DNA of 64,000 nt from Mercurialis annua (GCF_937616625.2 NC_065574.1:30692501-30756500); one strand, 5' to 3'; counted from the first letter of the stretch, positions 37,013 to 49,414 are shown. Numbers and translations: made by a program. The notes: a model not told the origin generated them from the letters alone.

Positions 37013-40000
37013 GTTTGTAAACGTTTGGCTTCAATTGCTAAAAAGGTGAAACGCTTGGATTTGTTTCGTAACGTTTGTAAATTTTTGGCTTACATTGCTA
37101 AAAAAGGGAAACGTTTGGATTTATTTCGTAGCGTTTGTAAACGTTGGGCTTAAATCGCTAAAAAGGTGAAACATTTGAATTTGTTTCGTACCGTTTGTAC
37201 AATAGCGAAAAAGGAGAAATGTTTGGATTTGTTTCGTAACGTTTGTAAAGAATTACCTTGAAGTGCTAAAAAGGTGAAACGCTTGGATTTGCTTTGTAAC
37301 GTTTGGGTTAAATTGCTAAAAGGGTCAAATGCTTGGATTTGTTTCGTTACGTTTGTAAACGTTTGGCTTAAATTGCTAAAAATGTGAAACATTTGGATTT
37401 GTTTCGTAATGTTTGTAAACGTTTGGTTTTGTTTCGTAACGTTTGGATTTTTTTCGTAACGTTTTAAACGTTTGGCTTAAATTGCTGCAATCGAAAATGT
37501 TTAGATTTGTTTCGTTGTGTTTGTAAACGTTTGGCTTAAATTGCTGAAAAGGTAAAACGTTTGGTTTTGTTTCGTAACGTTTGTAAACATTTGGGTTAAA
37601 TTGCTAAAAAGGTGAAACGTTTGGATTTGTTTCTTGACGTTGTAAACGTTTGCCTTAAATTTCTAAAAAGGAGAAACGCTTGGATTTGTTTTGTAACGTT
37701 TCTAAACATTTGGTTTAAAATACGAAAAAGGTGAAATGCTTGGATTTGTTTCAGAACGTTTGTAAACATTTGGCTTATATTGCTAAAAAGGTGAAATGCT
37801 TGGTTTCTTTTCAAAACGTTTGTAAAGGTTTGGCTTAAATCATTAAAAAGGTGAAACGTTTGGATTTGTTTCTTAATGTTTTAAATGTTTGGTTTTTTTT
37901 CGTAAAGTTTGTAAACGTTTAGCTTAAATTCCTAAAATGGCGAAATTTTGGATTTGTTTCGTAACCTTTGTAAACGTTTGGCTTAAATCGCCAAAAAGGT
38001 GAAACGTTTGGATTTTTTTTGTAATGTTTGTAAACGTTTGGCTTAAATCGCTAAAAAGGTGAAATGTTTAAATTTGTTTTGTAAAGTTTGTTAACATTTG
38101 GCTTAAATCGCTAAAAAGGTTAAACGTTTGGATTTGTTTTGTAATGTTTGTAAACGTTTGGCTTAAATCGCTAAAAAGGTGAAACGTAAGGATTTGTTTC
38201 GTAAGGTTTGTAAACGTTTGGCTTATATCGCTAATAAGGGGAAACGTTTGGATTAGTTTTGTAATGTTTGTAAATGTTTGGCTTAAATCGCTAAAAAGGT
38301 GAAACATTTGGATTTGTCTCGTAATGTTTGTAATTGTTTGGCTTAAATCGCTAATATGGGGAAACGTTTGGATTTGTTTCGTATCATTTGTAAACATTTG
38401 GCTTAAATTGCTAAAAAAATTGAAACGCTTGGATTTGTTTAGTAACATTTGTAAACGTTTGGCTTAAATTGCTAAAAAGGTGAAACGCTTGGATTGGTTT
38501 CATAACGTTTGTAAACATTTGCCTTAAATTACTAAAAAGGAGAAATGTTTGGATTTTTTTAGTAACGTTTGTAAAGGTTTGCCTTGAAGTGCTAAAAAGG
38601 TTAAACGCTTGGATTTGTTTCGTAGCGTTTGTAAACGTTTGGCTTAAATTGCTAAAAAGGTCAAACGGTTGGATTTGTTTCGTTACGTTTGTAAACGTTT
38701 GGCTAAAATTTCTTAAAAGGTGAAACGCTTGGTTTTTGTTTCGTAATGTTTGTAAACGTTTGGCTTAAATTGGTAAAAAAGTGAAACATTTGGATTTGTT
38801 TCATAACATTTGTATATGTTTCAATCGCTAAAAAGGTGATACGTTTGGATTTTTTTCGTAACGTTTGCAAACGTTTGGCATTAATCGCTAAAAAGGTGAA
38901 ACGTTTGGATTTGTTTCGTAACGTTTTAAACGTTTGGCTTAAATTACTAAAATGGGAAAACGTTTAGATTTATTTCGTTACGTTTAAACGTTTGGCTTAA
39001 ATTGCTAAAAAGGGGAAACGTTTGGTTTTGTTTCGTAACGTTTGTAAACGTTCGGCTTAAATTGCTAAAAAGGTGAAACTTTTAGATTTGTTTCGTAACG
39101 TTGTAAACGTTTACCTTAAACTTCTAAAAAGGTGAAACACTTGGATTGGTTTTATAATGTTTGTAAACATTTGGTTTAAAATACTAAAAAGGCGAAACGC
39201 TTGGATTTGTTTCAGAACATTTGTAAACGTTTCGCTTAAATTGCTAAAAAGGTGAAATGCTTGGTTTGTTTTCGTAACGTTTGTAAAGATTTGGCTTAAA
39301 TCGTTAAAAAGGTGAAACGTTTGGATTTGTTTCGTAATGTTTTAAGAGTTTGGTTTTGTTTCGTAAAGTTTGTAAACGTTTGGCTTATATCGCTAAAAAG
39401 GGAAAATGTTTGGATTTGTTTCGTAACGTTTGTAAACGTTTGGCTTAAATTGCTAAAAAGGCGAAACGTTTGGATTTGTTTCGTAACGTTTGTAAACGTT
39501 TAGCTTAAATCGCTAAAAAGGTGAAACATTTGGATTTGTTTCGTAATGTTTGTAAACGTTTGGCTTAAATCACTAAAAAGAGGAAACATTTGGATTTGTT
39601 TTGTAAAGTTTGTTAACATTTGGCTTAAATTGCTAAAAAGGTGAAACGTTTGGATTTGTTTCGTAATGTTTGTAAACGTTTGGCTTAAATCGCTAAAAAG
39701 GTGAAAAATTTGGATTTATTTCGTAAGGTTTTTAAACGTTTGGCTTATATCGCTAATAAGGGGAAACGTTTGGATTAGTTTTGTAATGTTTGTAAATGTT
39801 TGGCTTAAATCCCTAAAAAGGTGAACCAATTGTTTTCTTTTGTAAAGTTTGTAAATGTTTGGCATAAATCGCTAAAAAGGTTAAACGTTTGGATTTGTCT
39901 CGTAATGTTTGTAATTGTTTGGCTTAAATCGCTAATATGGGGAAACGTTTGGATTTGTTTCGTATCATTTGTAAACATTTGGCTTAAATTGATAAAAAAA

Positions 40001-40144
40001 ATTGAAACGCTTGGATTTGTTTCGTAACGTTTGTAAACGTTTGGCTTAAATTGCTAAAAAGGTAAAATGCTTGGATTTGTTTTGTAACGTTTGTAAACAT
40101 TTGCCTTAAATTACTAAAAAGGAGAAATGTTTGGATTTTTTTAG
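37008..40144. repeat. 60-bp satellite between the two retroelement copies
   Basis: About 52 right-family monomers. The first 1.3 kb match 47,971-49,400 closely, sharing rare lesions such as a truncated monomer (GTACAAT.GCGAAAAAGG near 37,196) and shortened CGTTGTAAACG units. Later parts match 50,480-51,510. The last 375 bp (39,770-40,144) again resemble 49,205-49,585, and the block ends abruptly in integrase sequence. No gene. Confidence 0.95.
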
Positions 40145-41197
40145 TGCCATCTCGATACTAGCATGGTAACTGTTGTTGTAGGAAAACTCAATCAAAGGCA
40201 AATGAGTATCCCAACTACCCTGAAAATCCAGAACACACATCCTGAGCATGTCCTCCAAAGTCTGAATAGTCCTCTCAGACTGACTGTCAGTCTGAGGATG
40301 AAAGGAAGTACTGAAATCCAATCTCGTACCCAAAGATTCCTGCATCTCCTTCCAAAACCGAGAGGTGAAAACTGAACCTCTATCTGAAATTATTGACACC
40401 GGTACACTATGGAGACTCACAATCCGATCGATGTACAATTGTGCCAACTTCGAAGCCTGATAAGTAACCTTGACCGGTAGGAAGTGAGCTGACTTGGTCA
40501 AACGGTCAACTATCACCCAAATTGAATCATACCCCTGTCGGGTACGTGGCAAACCAACCACAAAATCCATAGCGATTCGCTCCCATTTCCACTCTGGAAT
40601 AGGTAGCGGTTGCAGATATCCAAACGGTCTCTGATGCTGTAACTTTACCTGCTGGCAAGTCAAACACTTAGACACAAACTCTGCAACATACTTTTTCATT
40701 TTGCTCCACCAGTACGTACCCTTGAGATCATGGTACATCTTGGTAGAACCCGGATGAAGACTGTAAGCTGACTTGTGCGCTTCCTCCATAATATGGTCTC
40801 TCAAACCATCCGAATACGGAACACACAGTCTAGAACCGTACCTTAGAACTCCATCCGCCAGAACAAACTCAGAATTTCCACCCAAATGGATCTCATCCAT
40901 AATCCGTTTCAATTGTGAATCCTCAGCTCGTGAAGCTTTGATCCTATCATTCAAAACAGGTTGCACCTGCAACTGTGCCAACAAACAACCTCTATGCGAA
41001 ACCTGAAATTTGCATCCCGAATCTAACAAACTATGCCACTCACGAACCATGGGTCTCCGCCCAACCTCAGAAACATGGGCCGAACTGCCCGAAGACTTGC
41101 GACTCAACGCATCAGCTACCACATTAGCCTTACTCGGATGGTACTGAATAGTACAATCGTAGTCTTTCAGTAACTCCAACCATCTTCGCTGCCTCAG
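40145..41197 (-). pseudogene. Integrase, C-terminally truncated (retroelement 2)
   Basis: Contains the end of RNase H (from [10 protein letters not shown]), the HHCC zinc region (H.SAYSLH ... CLTC) and the full DD35E catalytic core (MDF, SDRG, SER), nearly identical to retroelement 1. It is cut after ...SYHASIEMA, where the frame reads into satellite and adds about a dozen meaningless residues (40,106-40,144). The GPY/F module and chromodomain are gone. The residue corresponding to the private stop in copy 1 (30,915) is a normal TGC here. Confidence 0.93.
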
Positions 41198-41200
41198 ATT

Positions 41201-41569
41201 CTACTCGCGCTGATCAAAGATGTACTTCAGACTCTTATCATCAGTAAAGATCTCGCAAGTCGCACCGTACAAATAGTGCCTCCAAATCTTAAGAGCAAAA
41301 ACCACAGCTGCTAACTCCAGATCATGGGTAGGATAATTCACCTCATGCTTCTTCAGCTGGCGAGAAGCATAGGCAATCACCTTACCATGTTGCATCAGAA
41401 CGCAACCCAAATCAATATGAAAAGCATCACAATACACAGTGAACCCCTCAATGCCAGATGGCAAAGCCAATACAGGAGCTGTTGTCAAAATCTCTTTGAG
41501 CTTCTCAAAGCTCGCCTCGCACTTGTCAGTCCACTCAAACTTAACACTCTTCTGTGTTAGTTTAGTCAA
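41201..41569 (-). pseudogene. RNase H domain (retroelement 2)
   Basis: Open for 122 residues with the D of VYCDA, E of DLELAA and D of FTDDKSL, then ends at a TAG at 41,201-41,203 after YIFDQRE, where copy 1 has a phenylalanine codon; two substitutions are needed. The remaining part of the domain, with the last catalytic D (VADALSR), continues in the next open segment. Upstream is the TGA at 41,582-41,584 shared with copy 1. Confidence 0.92.
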
Positions 41570-41581
41570 CGGTGCAGATAT

Positions 41582-42310
41582 TCAGGAGAAGTCCTGCACG
41601 AAACGACGATAGTAGCCAGCTAACCCCAGAAAACTTCTAATCTCGGTAACTGACTTTGGCCTCTGCCAATCCATAACTGCCTCAATCTTTGTCGGATCAA
41701 CCTTGATCCCATCCTTTGACACCACGTGTCCTAAGAAAGAAGCTTGATCCAGCCAGAATTCGCACTTCGAGAACTTAGCATACAGCCGATGCTCACGCAA
41801 AGTCTGCAGTATCATTCTCAAGTGGAAAGCATGCTCCTCCTCACTCAGAGAGTAAGTCAGTATGTCATCAATAAACACAATAACGAACCGATCCGGAAAC
41901 GGCTTGAATACCCGGTTCATCATATCCATAAATGCTGCTGGTGCGTTAGTTAACCCAAAAGACATGACTAAAAACTTGAAATGCCCATAACGCGTTCTGA
42001 AAGCAGTCTTAAGCACATCGACGTCTCGAATCCGAAGTTGATGATACCCGGATCTCAAGTCAATCTTCAAAAAGCACTTAGCACCCTCCAACTGGTCGAA
42101 CAAATCATCAATACGAGGAAGAGAATACATGTTCTTGATAGTAACTTTGTTCAGCTGTCTGTAATCAATACACAGCCGAAAAGAACCATCCTTCTTCTTG
42201 ACAAACAACACAGGAGCACCCCATAGAGAAGTACTTGGTCTGATAAAACCACTATCCAGCAATTCCTGTAACTATTCCTTCAACTCTTTCAGCTCTGTAG
42301 GAGCCATCCG
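41582..42310 (-). pseudogene. Reverse transcriptase (retroelement 2)
   Basis: Unlike copy 1 the RT is in one frame from [17 protein letters not shown] through the catalytic D of [22 protein letters not shown], the FIDD active site and [14 protein letters not shown]. It is limited by TAG at 42,272-42,274 (CAG in copy 1) and TAA at 42,311-42,313 (TAT in copy 1) upstream, and the shared TGA at 41,582-41,584 downstream. All RT catalytic residues are present, so this copy is closer to the ancestral RT than copy 1. Confidence 0.93.
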
Positions 42311-43477
42311 TTACGGCGGTATCGAAATAGGAGTTGTTCCAGGAGCAACATCGATACAGAACTCAATGTCACGATCAGGTGGTAATCCAGGCAACTCCTC
42401 TAGAAACACATCAGTGAACTCATTCACTATCGAAAGACAATTCACATCACCACTGTCAGCCTCTAAATCACGAACCATCGCTAAGAAACCCTGGCAACCC
42501 TTGCCCATCATACGCTTGGCCTTGATCGCCGAAATTAGATTCTTAGGTGCTTCCGGCTTCTCCCCTTGGAAAGAAAAAGACATATCACCAGGAATCCCAA
42601 ACACAACCGACTTCCCTCGACAGTCGATAGAAGCAAAATGGCGTGAAAGCCAATCCATCCCCAAGATGACATCAAAAGATAACACGTCAAGCATAATCAA
42701 ATCACCACTAAGATTTCTACCATGTATAACCACAGAACAAGACGGATAGACCACGTCCACCACAACACAATCAGACAAAGGCGTAGATACAGATAAAGGC
42801 TTTAACAACCTAGATGGTGTCACACCCAACTTAGCAGCAAAACTCGAAGAAACAAAAGAGTGTGTTTCACCCGCATCAAATAAGACCAAAGCATCTACAA
42901 ATGAAATAGGAATAGTACCTTGCACCATGGTGTTTGATGCACGAGCATCCTGAGGAGTCAAAGTAAACACTCTAGCCTGACCCTGTCCCTGCTGCGGCGC
43001 ATGAGCATAACTGTAACTATTGGAGCCCCTACCACCGTTTCCACGGCCACCAAAACCAGGCCCTCCTGAACCACGGCTCCGCTGGCCACCAAACGAAGCG
43101 GCAGGTTGACAATACCCTACCGAAGGAGTGAAAATAGGTCTCTGCTGCTGAATGAACGGCTGAGCAACACTAGCCGACGACATCTGCTGTCCAGATGCCG
43201 GACACTCCCTAGCGAAATGACCCTGTTGGCCACAAGCATAGCAACTACCTGGTGCCACTATGCATTGTCCCGAATGTCTGCGCCTGCAGTTCTGACAAAA
43301 CGGGACGCTAGAAGTACCACTGTAACCGCGACCAGATCCACGACTACTCCCACTATAACCAGAACTGTGAGAATACGGCTGATACCCTTCGAACACCCCC
43401 TTTCTGACTCCTGTACTAGGAAGGCTTGAACTGATAGCTGCTGCTACCACTTTGCTGCCCACTACTCTGAACAACAC
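42311..43477 (-). pseudogene. Gag zinc knuckle, protease and RT leader (retroelement 2)
   Basis: A 388-residue open segment. A Cys/His cluster at about 61-72 (CQNCRRRHSGQC) precedes the canonical CX2CX4HX4C knuckle at C79, C82, H87 and C92, which packages element RNA. A Gly/Arg/Gln-rich linker follows, then the retropepsin motif LFDAGETHSF at about 199-208; the alanine after DAG found in copy 1 is a glutamate here. The frame continues through the protease flap region GMDWLSRHF to the RT connector ...[10 protein letters not shown], where a TAA at 42,311 ends it. The first residues (43,440-43,477) are probably out of frame with true gag. Confidence 0.9.
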
Positions 43478-44432
43478 CGCTCGCCTTCTTTGTCTCAGTC
43501 ATTTTCCCAAAGTGCAGTAAATTTGTCTCCATCCGACGGGCACTGTCCACTAAACTAGGAAATTCCTTGTGCGTCTCAGTCAGAAGACTGATAAAATCAG
43601 CGCCTAAACCCTTCACATACCTGTCGTTCACCCTCCGCTGCTCAGTCTATATATCTGGGGCAAAACGAGTCAGCCTCACAAACTCAGTAGTGTACTCGTT
43701 TACTGACATGTCTCCCCTCTTCAAAACCAGCAATTTGTCTTTGTGGCCCTCTGTCACTGAAAAAGGTAAGTAGAAATGCTTGAATCGAATCACAAAATCT
43801 GCCCAAGTAATAGTAGCCATTTCAGCATGAATGGCACTGCGAAACCAATCACTTGCAGGACCCTTCAAGGACATTTCCACTAACATAACAGTCTGCCTCT
43901 CAGTAGCCTGCAATCTCTGAGCATTCCGCTCAACTTCCTCCAGAAAGTCTAGGACATCGCCGTCGCCCGAAAACTCAGTCGACTTTAGCATTGCATAAGA
44001 CAACACCAAGTCTTTGTCAGTGGTTCCGCCACCACCAACTGCAACACGACCAGCCTGTGGTACCTGCTGCTGTACAATATGTCCCAGCATAGCATACTGG
44101 TTCTGCATGGCGATCTGTCCCGCCTGTAGTTGCACTTGATTATTCAGGAGTACAGTTATCCCAGCTAGAAACGTCGTGAAGTCAAATGGATATATAGGAG
44201 CTTGTGGTACACCTGGTGCCTGAATGCCTGCACCACCACGTCCCCTACCTCTGCCTCTAGTAGCCTAACCTCTGCCACCCCGTCCTCTGCAAGCTCGGCC
44301 TCTGCCAGCCTGAACTCCGCCTGCACGTCCTCTACCAGCTTTAACCTCCGGTTCATGCTGATCAACCTCAATCGACATAACGTCGTCAGCTTCAGCCTCA
44401 GCCTGAGCTGCAGCACTCCTACGAGTATTCAT
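43416..44432 (-). pseudogene. Gag N-terminus and core (retroelement 2)
   Basis: The start at 44,432 (MNTRRSAAAQ) aligns with that of copy 1. A TAG at 44,265-44,267 (CAG in copy 1) interrupts the Gly/Arg-rich segment. The gag core runs through 43,647-44,135 (DFLEEVERNAQRL...SDWFRSAIHAEM...DFVIRFKHFYLP) to RLTRFAPDI, where a TAG at 43,647-43,649 stops it. The frame continues as MNDRYVKGLGADFISLL...GKMTETKKASG to about 43,416; this includes the 215 bp missing from copy 1. A frame change around 43,405-43,440 separates it from the zinc knuckle. Clearly gag, not expressible intact. Confidence 0.9.
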
Positions 44433-44787
44433 TCCTAAGAATGAAACAAAAAAATCTCAAAAAATGCCCACATGGCAACACCCAGAGTATAATTTAATAG
44501 CTCACAAATCAACAATTTATCCAGAGTAATAACAATAACATTCCAGAGTAAAGCAAAACTTTTGCAAAGTAAAACATCAATAATACATAAGACCAACTCA
44601 ACATTCCTAAAGGTGAAGGTAGAAAGTTTTGAAAACAAATGATGCCGTTTCAAAAGACAAGACTTGAATCCTAATTCCGCAGTAGATCCTATGACACAAA
44701 AATAACACTTAACGTGCCTTAAAGCGATAAACACATAACATGCAAAAATTTTGCCTTTATTCGAAACTAAAGCTTTGATACCAACTT
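44433..44787 (-). other. 5' untranslated leader of retroelement 2
   Basis: About 355 bp between the LTR edge and the gag start. It contains the primer-binding site at its right end and has no coding content. In copy 1 all but about 100 bp of it is deleted. Confidence 0.85.
44772..44783 (-). other. Primer-binding site, initiator methionine tRNA type
   Basis: The minus strand reads TGGTATCAAAGC, which differs at one base from TGGTATCAGAGC, the usual plant retrotransposon site complementary to the 3' end of initiator tRNA-Met. It lies 4 bases inside the LTR edge. Minus-strand DNA synthesis would be primed here. Confidence 0.88.
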
Positions 44788-44788
44788 T

Positions 44789-44816
44789 GTCACGATCCAA
44801 TTTCATGAATCGTGAC
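44789..44816. other. Terminal LTR hairpin, retroelement 2
   Basis: Same 7-bp GTCACGA/TCGTGAC inverted repeat with 14-nt loop as at 26,479-26,506, despite two loop changes. Stem conservation with loop variation fits a structural role but rests on only two copies. Confidence 0.55.
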
Positions 44817-46265
44817 CGGCGCTAGGTTATGGGTATGGTCGTACCAAAACCCGTAGCAAGCCTTGCGGAAATCAAATAAACATTTAAACCTGCAGAAAAC
44901 TGCTCGGGGGCAACCGAAACTTCAACCTAAATCTAGCAATTTATATTACAGTTCTAATATAAATAACTTATATATCCAAAATGTTCAACAACATGCCTTC
45001 AATATAATATTAAAATAATCCAGTGTAAACATGCTAATAATAAATAATCGATCTAATTGACAATTCCAAGTGCAATAACAAATGTAATATATAAACTAGT
45101 CTTACTGCGGTCTAAGAGTTCGAAAACAGTAACTAGTTTAAATAACATAAAAACCTCCGATGAATCAAAAGAATCGGAGTGGACCAGCTTTCAATCATAA
45201 ACCTGGAAAATTTGGGAAAACAACGGGGTCAGATATACTGAGATGAGTTCGCAATTCTATTTACATTTATTAAGTTTAAAACCCTTAAATCAAAACATTT
45301 TATACTAATATAATATGATTATGGAAAAGAGTATTGCAATGATCCCAGAGTAAGTATGACATAGCATACTGATAAACCCAGAGTGGACGGGAACAAATCC
45401 TCGTCATATATATATACCAGCGCAAGCAAGACTTTAGTCTGCCGTTTTCTAGAGTACTTACCGGTGCACACAGTCTCAATACAAGCCTATCGAGTAGCTC
45501 GTTTCAATTCAGATCCATAACCCGTAAAAACAGTTCAAAAGCATTTATAATATTAAAATACGATGCGGTACTTAATAAAGCGGTAAATAGCACTACAAAC
45601 TCACTGCTTGCTTATCCACGTGAAACTTCGGCAAACAGCTAACCCTGGTTCGACTCCGGAGCGCGAGTAGTTGAAGAGTCTAAAAATAAATCATACGTTA
45701 AAATCGCTCGAAACCCTAACTCTAAGAATACTAGACACCACGTAGGACTAGCACAATTAATCAGACAATTAAATTACATACAAAGAAAGCACAATTCTCG
45801 ACTAAATTACAATGTCGTAATAATTCAGGACTATTGAGTTCATACTTTAAAATCCAATCTGAAAATATTATCAAAAAAATATTTAAATGATACTTCAAAA
45901 TCAATTCCTTAAATAGTTGGTTAGCTGAGTTTCTAAAACTACCAAGCTAACCCCACATGTCGGGCGATCCAACTCCAACCCGACCTAACCATAACCCAGA
46001 ATTATAAACCACAGTTTATAATTTAATATTTAATAAAATGTTGATTAAATATTAAAATGAACTCAATAGCTTGAAACCCAAGTAATTATAACTATCGGCA
46101 AAAATATCTCAAATAATTAAATAACAAAATAAGGCTAAAATATAACTTTAATCCCAAAGGCATTCTAAACAAAAAATCTTAGGTTATCGATTAAATAATA
46201 ATTTATAATAATTATTAATTTAATTTTTAAATACTCAAAATATTATTTTTAGGTCTTAAAATAAT

Positions 46266-46572
46266 ATAATTAAGGGTTAATTGCAAATTAATACACAAAT
46301 TTTATCCTAATTTGCAATTACAACACGAACTTTAAAACTTGGCAAATTGGTACACCGATTTTCATTTTTTGGCGAATTGATACACCGAACTGGAAAAACA
46401 CTAACGTGGACATTGTCATATACAGCCACGTGTTGTTGTATGATTGGTCAGTGTACTAATTTGCCAAAAAAAATGAAAGTTAGTGTATTAAATTGCCAAG
46501 TTTCAAAGTTCGTGTTGTAATTGCAAATTAGGGTAAAGTTCGTGTATTAATTTGCAATTAACCCTATAATTA
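46266..46572. mobile_element. Foldback MITE-like insertion in the retroelement 2 LTR
   Basis: The inserted element is 46,273-46,565 (293 bp), absent from both LTRs of retroelement 1. Its ends are perfect inverted repeats (AGGGTTAATTGC at the left, its complement at the right), and similarity continues inward for about 110 bp on each side, giving a long foldback structure. It is flanked by ATAATTA (46,266-46,272 and 46,566-46,572); shifting the boundary by one base gives an 8-bp duplication. It has no coding capacity. Superfamily is uncertain; an 8-bp duplication would fit hAT-like elements and long terminal repeats would fit Mutator-like ones. Confidence 0.9.
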
Positions 46573-47784
46573 ATTTGACAAACTTTCAAATTAAATAAAA
46601 TTCCCAATACTTATTTAATATAGTCAGTATATAAAATTACGTATAAACTATAATAAATTAATATTAATTTAAATTTAAAATATTAATGCCCAAAGTAATT
46701 TTGAACTATAAATAATATTATTATTTAAATCGCTAACTAATAAGTCGAAACCAATTTCGTAAATTAAAATCAAAAATCAATTAGAAATAGTTAAAAGATA
46801 AGTTTAGGAATCAAAAGATTTAAGACACAAAAACTCAGTGACCAAAACAAACCATTAGCCAAAAACAATTCATATTGGCCTATCATCCCTTGCCATATCA
46901 TCATATTTTTCATTTAGCATGTCAATTGAAACCCAAGCATACAGAGGCTTAAGAAAATGAATTATAGAAATTTTAATTCAAAACCGAAACCATGGATTCA
47001 ACAATTTCTTAACCAACCATAAGCAACCTAATGAATCTTTTAATCTAAACATCGTTCCATAACAAGAAATCGAGAATAGAATATAATAAAGGCAACCGTA
47101 TCAATTCTGTTCAAACGATAATCGACTTAAAAACAATTTATCACATTCAAACTAAAACAACGAACTCGAGAATCAAACCATAACCATGATTCAATTATAA
47201 ACTCAAAACACATGAGATTGGAGACACCAAACATCAGGAATCCAACCAACATACATGATTCAGAAATTGGTAACAAGAAAACAAGGTTCACAGTGAAGCA
47301 CAAAATAAAACGATAATACGATGACGATTGAAACGGGATTAAATACGTACCGTTTAACGAATTTAAAGATTGGGAATTGTAGAGGAACGAGTCCACTATC
47401 ACGGGGAACAAACGGAACTGATTTCGATCGAGAAACGGATGTGAACGAACCAAAATAGTAAACTGTCGATATTTCATCCAAAACAGAATTTTCATAAAAA
47501 CGGTAAGACGGCGGCAGTAATTACGAGAAATAAAACGTACCGTTGTGCGAAACTAATGATGGGATTTGTAGAGCACTGAGTCTACAATCTCAAGAATCAA
47601 ACGGAACGAAATTTGGTTCTGAAACAGATGAGATATCAGTTACAAACGGAGATGTCGTAAAATGAACGAAGCTGAGAATAATAGGAACGGAGGCTTACCT
47701 GATGAACTTAAAAATATAAGGATGAAAGGCTAAGGAATTTTGGAGGAAAAAGTGTGTACTTGATGGCTAGGGTTTTATTTTTGA

Positions 47785-47791
47785 TTATATA
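47785..47791 (-). promoter_or_regulatory. Candidate LTR TATA box, retroelement 2
   Basis: TATATAA on the minus strand at the same LTR position as in the other two LTRs, followed by AAACCCTAGCC. Conserved, but activity is not shown. Confidence 0.45.
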
Positions 47792-49414
47792 TCAGGGAGA
47801 ATAGGGTTTAAATGGTGGTGATTAGTTAGAGATCTTTTTGGGGAAGATCTTGCGGACTAAAATCAAACCAATTTCAAGCAAAATTACTAAACTAAATTCT
47901 AAACATAAACGAAACAATTAAATACCGGGGATTCGTAAAATAAATTTTGAAATTTATACGGGGTATTACAGTAACGTTTGTAAACGTTTGGTTTCAATTG
48001 CTAAAAAGGTGAAACGCTTGGATTTGTTTCGTAACGTTTGTAAATTTTTGGCTTACATTGCTAAAAAAGGGAAACGTTTGGATTTATTTCGTAGCGTTTG
48101 TAAACGTTGGGCTTAAATCGCTAAAAAGGTGAAACATTTGAATTTGTTTCGTACCGTTTGTACAATTGCGAAAAAGGAGAAATGTTTGGATTTGTTTCGT
48201 AACGTTTGTAAAGGTTTACCTTGAAGTGCTAAAAAGGTGAAACGCTTGGATTTGCTTTGCAACGTTTGTAAACGTTTGGGTTAAATTGCTAAAAGGGTCA
48301 AACGCTTGGATTTGTTTCGTTACGTTTGTAAACGTTTGGCTTAAATTGCTAAAAATGTGAAACATTTGGATTTGTTTCGTAATGTTTGTAAACGTTTGGT
48401 TTTGTTTCGTAACATTTGGATTTTTTTCATAATGTTTTCAACGTTTGGCTTAAATTGCTGAAATCGAAAATGTTTAGATTTGTTTCGTTGTGTTTGTAAA
48501 CGTTTGGCTTAAATTGCTGAAAAGGTGAAACGTTTTGTTTTGTTTCGTAACGTTTGTAAACATTCGGCTTAAATTGCTAAAAAGGTGAAACGTTTGGATT
48601 TGTTTCTTGACGTTGTAAACGTTTGCCTTAAATTTCTAAAAAGGAGAAACGCTTGGATTTGTTTTGTAACGTTTCTAAACATTTGGTTTAAAATACGAAA
48701 AAGGTGAAACGCTTGGATTTGTTTGAGAACGTTTGTAAACATTTGGCTTATATTGCTAAAAAGGTGAAATGCTTGGTTTCTTTTCAAAACGTTTGTAAAG
48801 GTTTGGCTTAAATCATTAAAAAGGTGAAACGTTTGGATTTGTTTCTTAATGTTTTAAACGTTTGGTTTTGTTTCGTAAAGTTTGTAAACGTTTAGCTTAA
48901 ATTCCTAAAATGGCAAAATTTTGGATTTGTTTCGTAACGTTTGTAAACGTTTGGCTTAAATCGCCAAAAAGGTGAAACGTTTGGATTTTTTTCGTAATGT
49001 TTGTAAACGTTTGGCTTAAATCGCTAAAAAGGTGAAATGTATGAATTTGTTTTGTAAAGTTTGTTAACGTTTGGCTTAAATCGCTAAAAAGGTGAAACGT
49101 TTGGATTTGTTTCGTAATGTTTGTAAACGTTTGGCTTAAATCGCTAAAAAGGTGAAACGTAAGGATTTGTTTCGTAAGGTTTGTAAACGTTTGTCTTATA
49201 TCGCTAATAAGGGGAAACGTTTGGATTAGTTTTGTAATGTTTGTAAATGTTTGGCTTAAATCGCTAAAAAGGTGAAAGAATTGTTTTCTTTTGCAAAGTT
49301 TGTAAATGTTTTGCTTAAATCGCTAAAAAGGTTAAACGTTTGGATTTGTCTGGTAATGTTTGTAATTGTTTGGCTTAAATCGCTAATATGGGGAAATGTT
49401 TGGATTTGTTTCGC

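Larger units (their letters stand above)
40145..47970 (-). mobile_element. Retroelement 2: 3'-truncated duplicate of retroelement 1
   Basis: Carries, right to left, a full 5' LTR with MITE insertion, primer-binding site, leader, gag, protease, RT, RNase H and the integrase catalytic core. At 40,143-40,145 integrase coding sequence changes directly to satellite, so the integrase C-terminus, chromodomain, polypurine tract and 3' LTR are absent, and there is no target-site duplication at this edge. Nucleotide similarity to retroelement 1 is very high throughout. It holds its own set of stops, but retains sequences deleted from copy 1. Defective. Confidence 0.95.
44788..47970 (-). repeat. 5' LTR of retroelement 2 with nested insertion
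   Basis: A complete LTR, TGTCACG...GTATTACA on the plus strand. Without the 293-bp insertion and its 7-bp duplication it is 2,883 bp, matching the other two LTRs. It is more similar to the 5' LTR of retroelement 1 than to the 3' LTR in the segment I compared (about 7 versus about 11 differences in roughly 185 bases near 45,850-46,040). No gene. Confidence 0.93.

Noticed and set aside
40145..47970. Retroelement 2 as an independent transposition event
   Set aside because: Its right flank, including GTAAC and rare satellite variants, is the same as that of retroelement 1, and its left edge is a truncation without LTR or target-site duplication.
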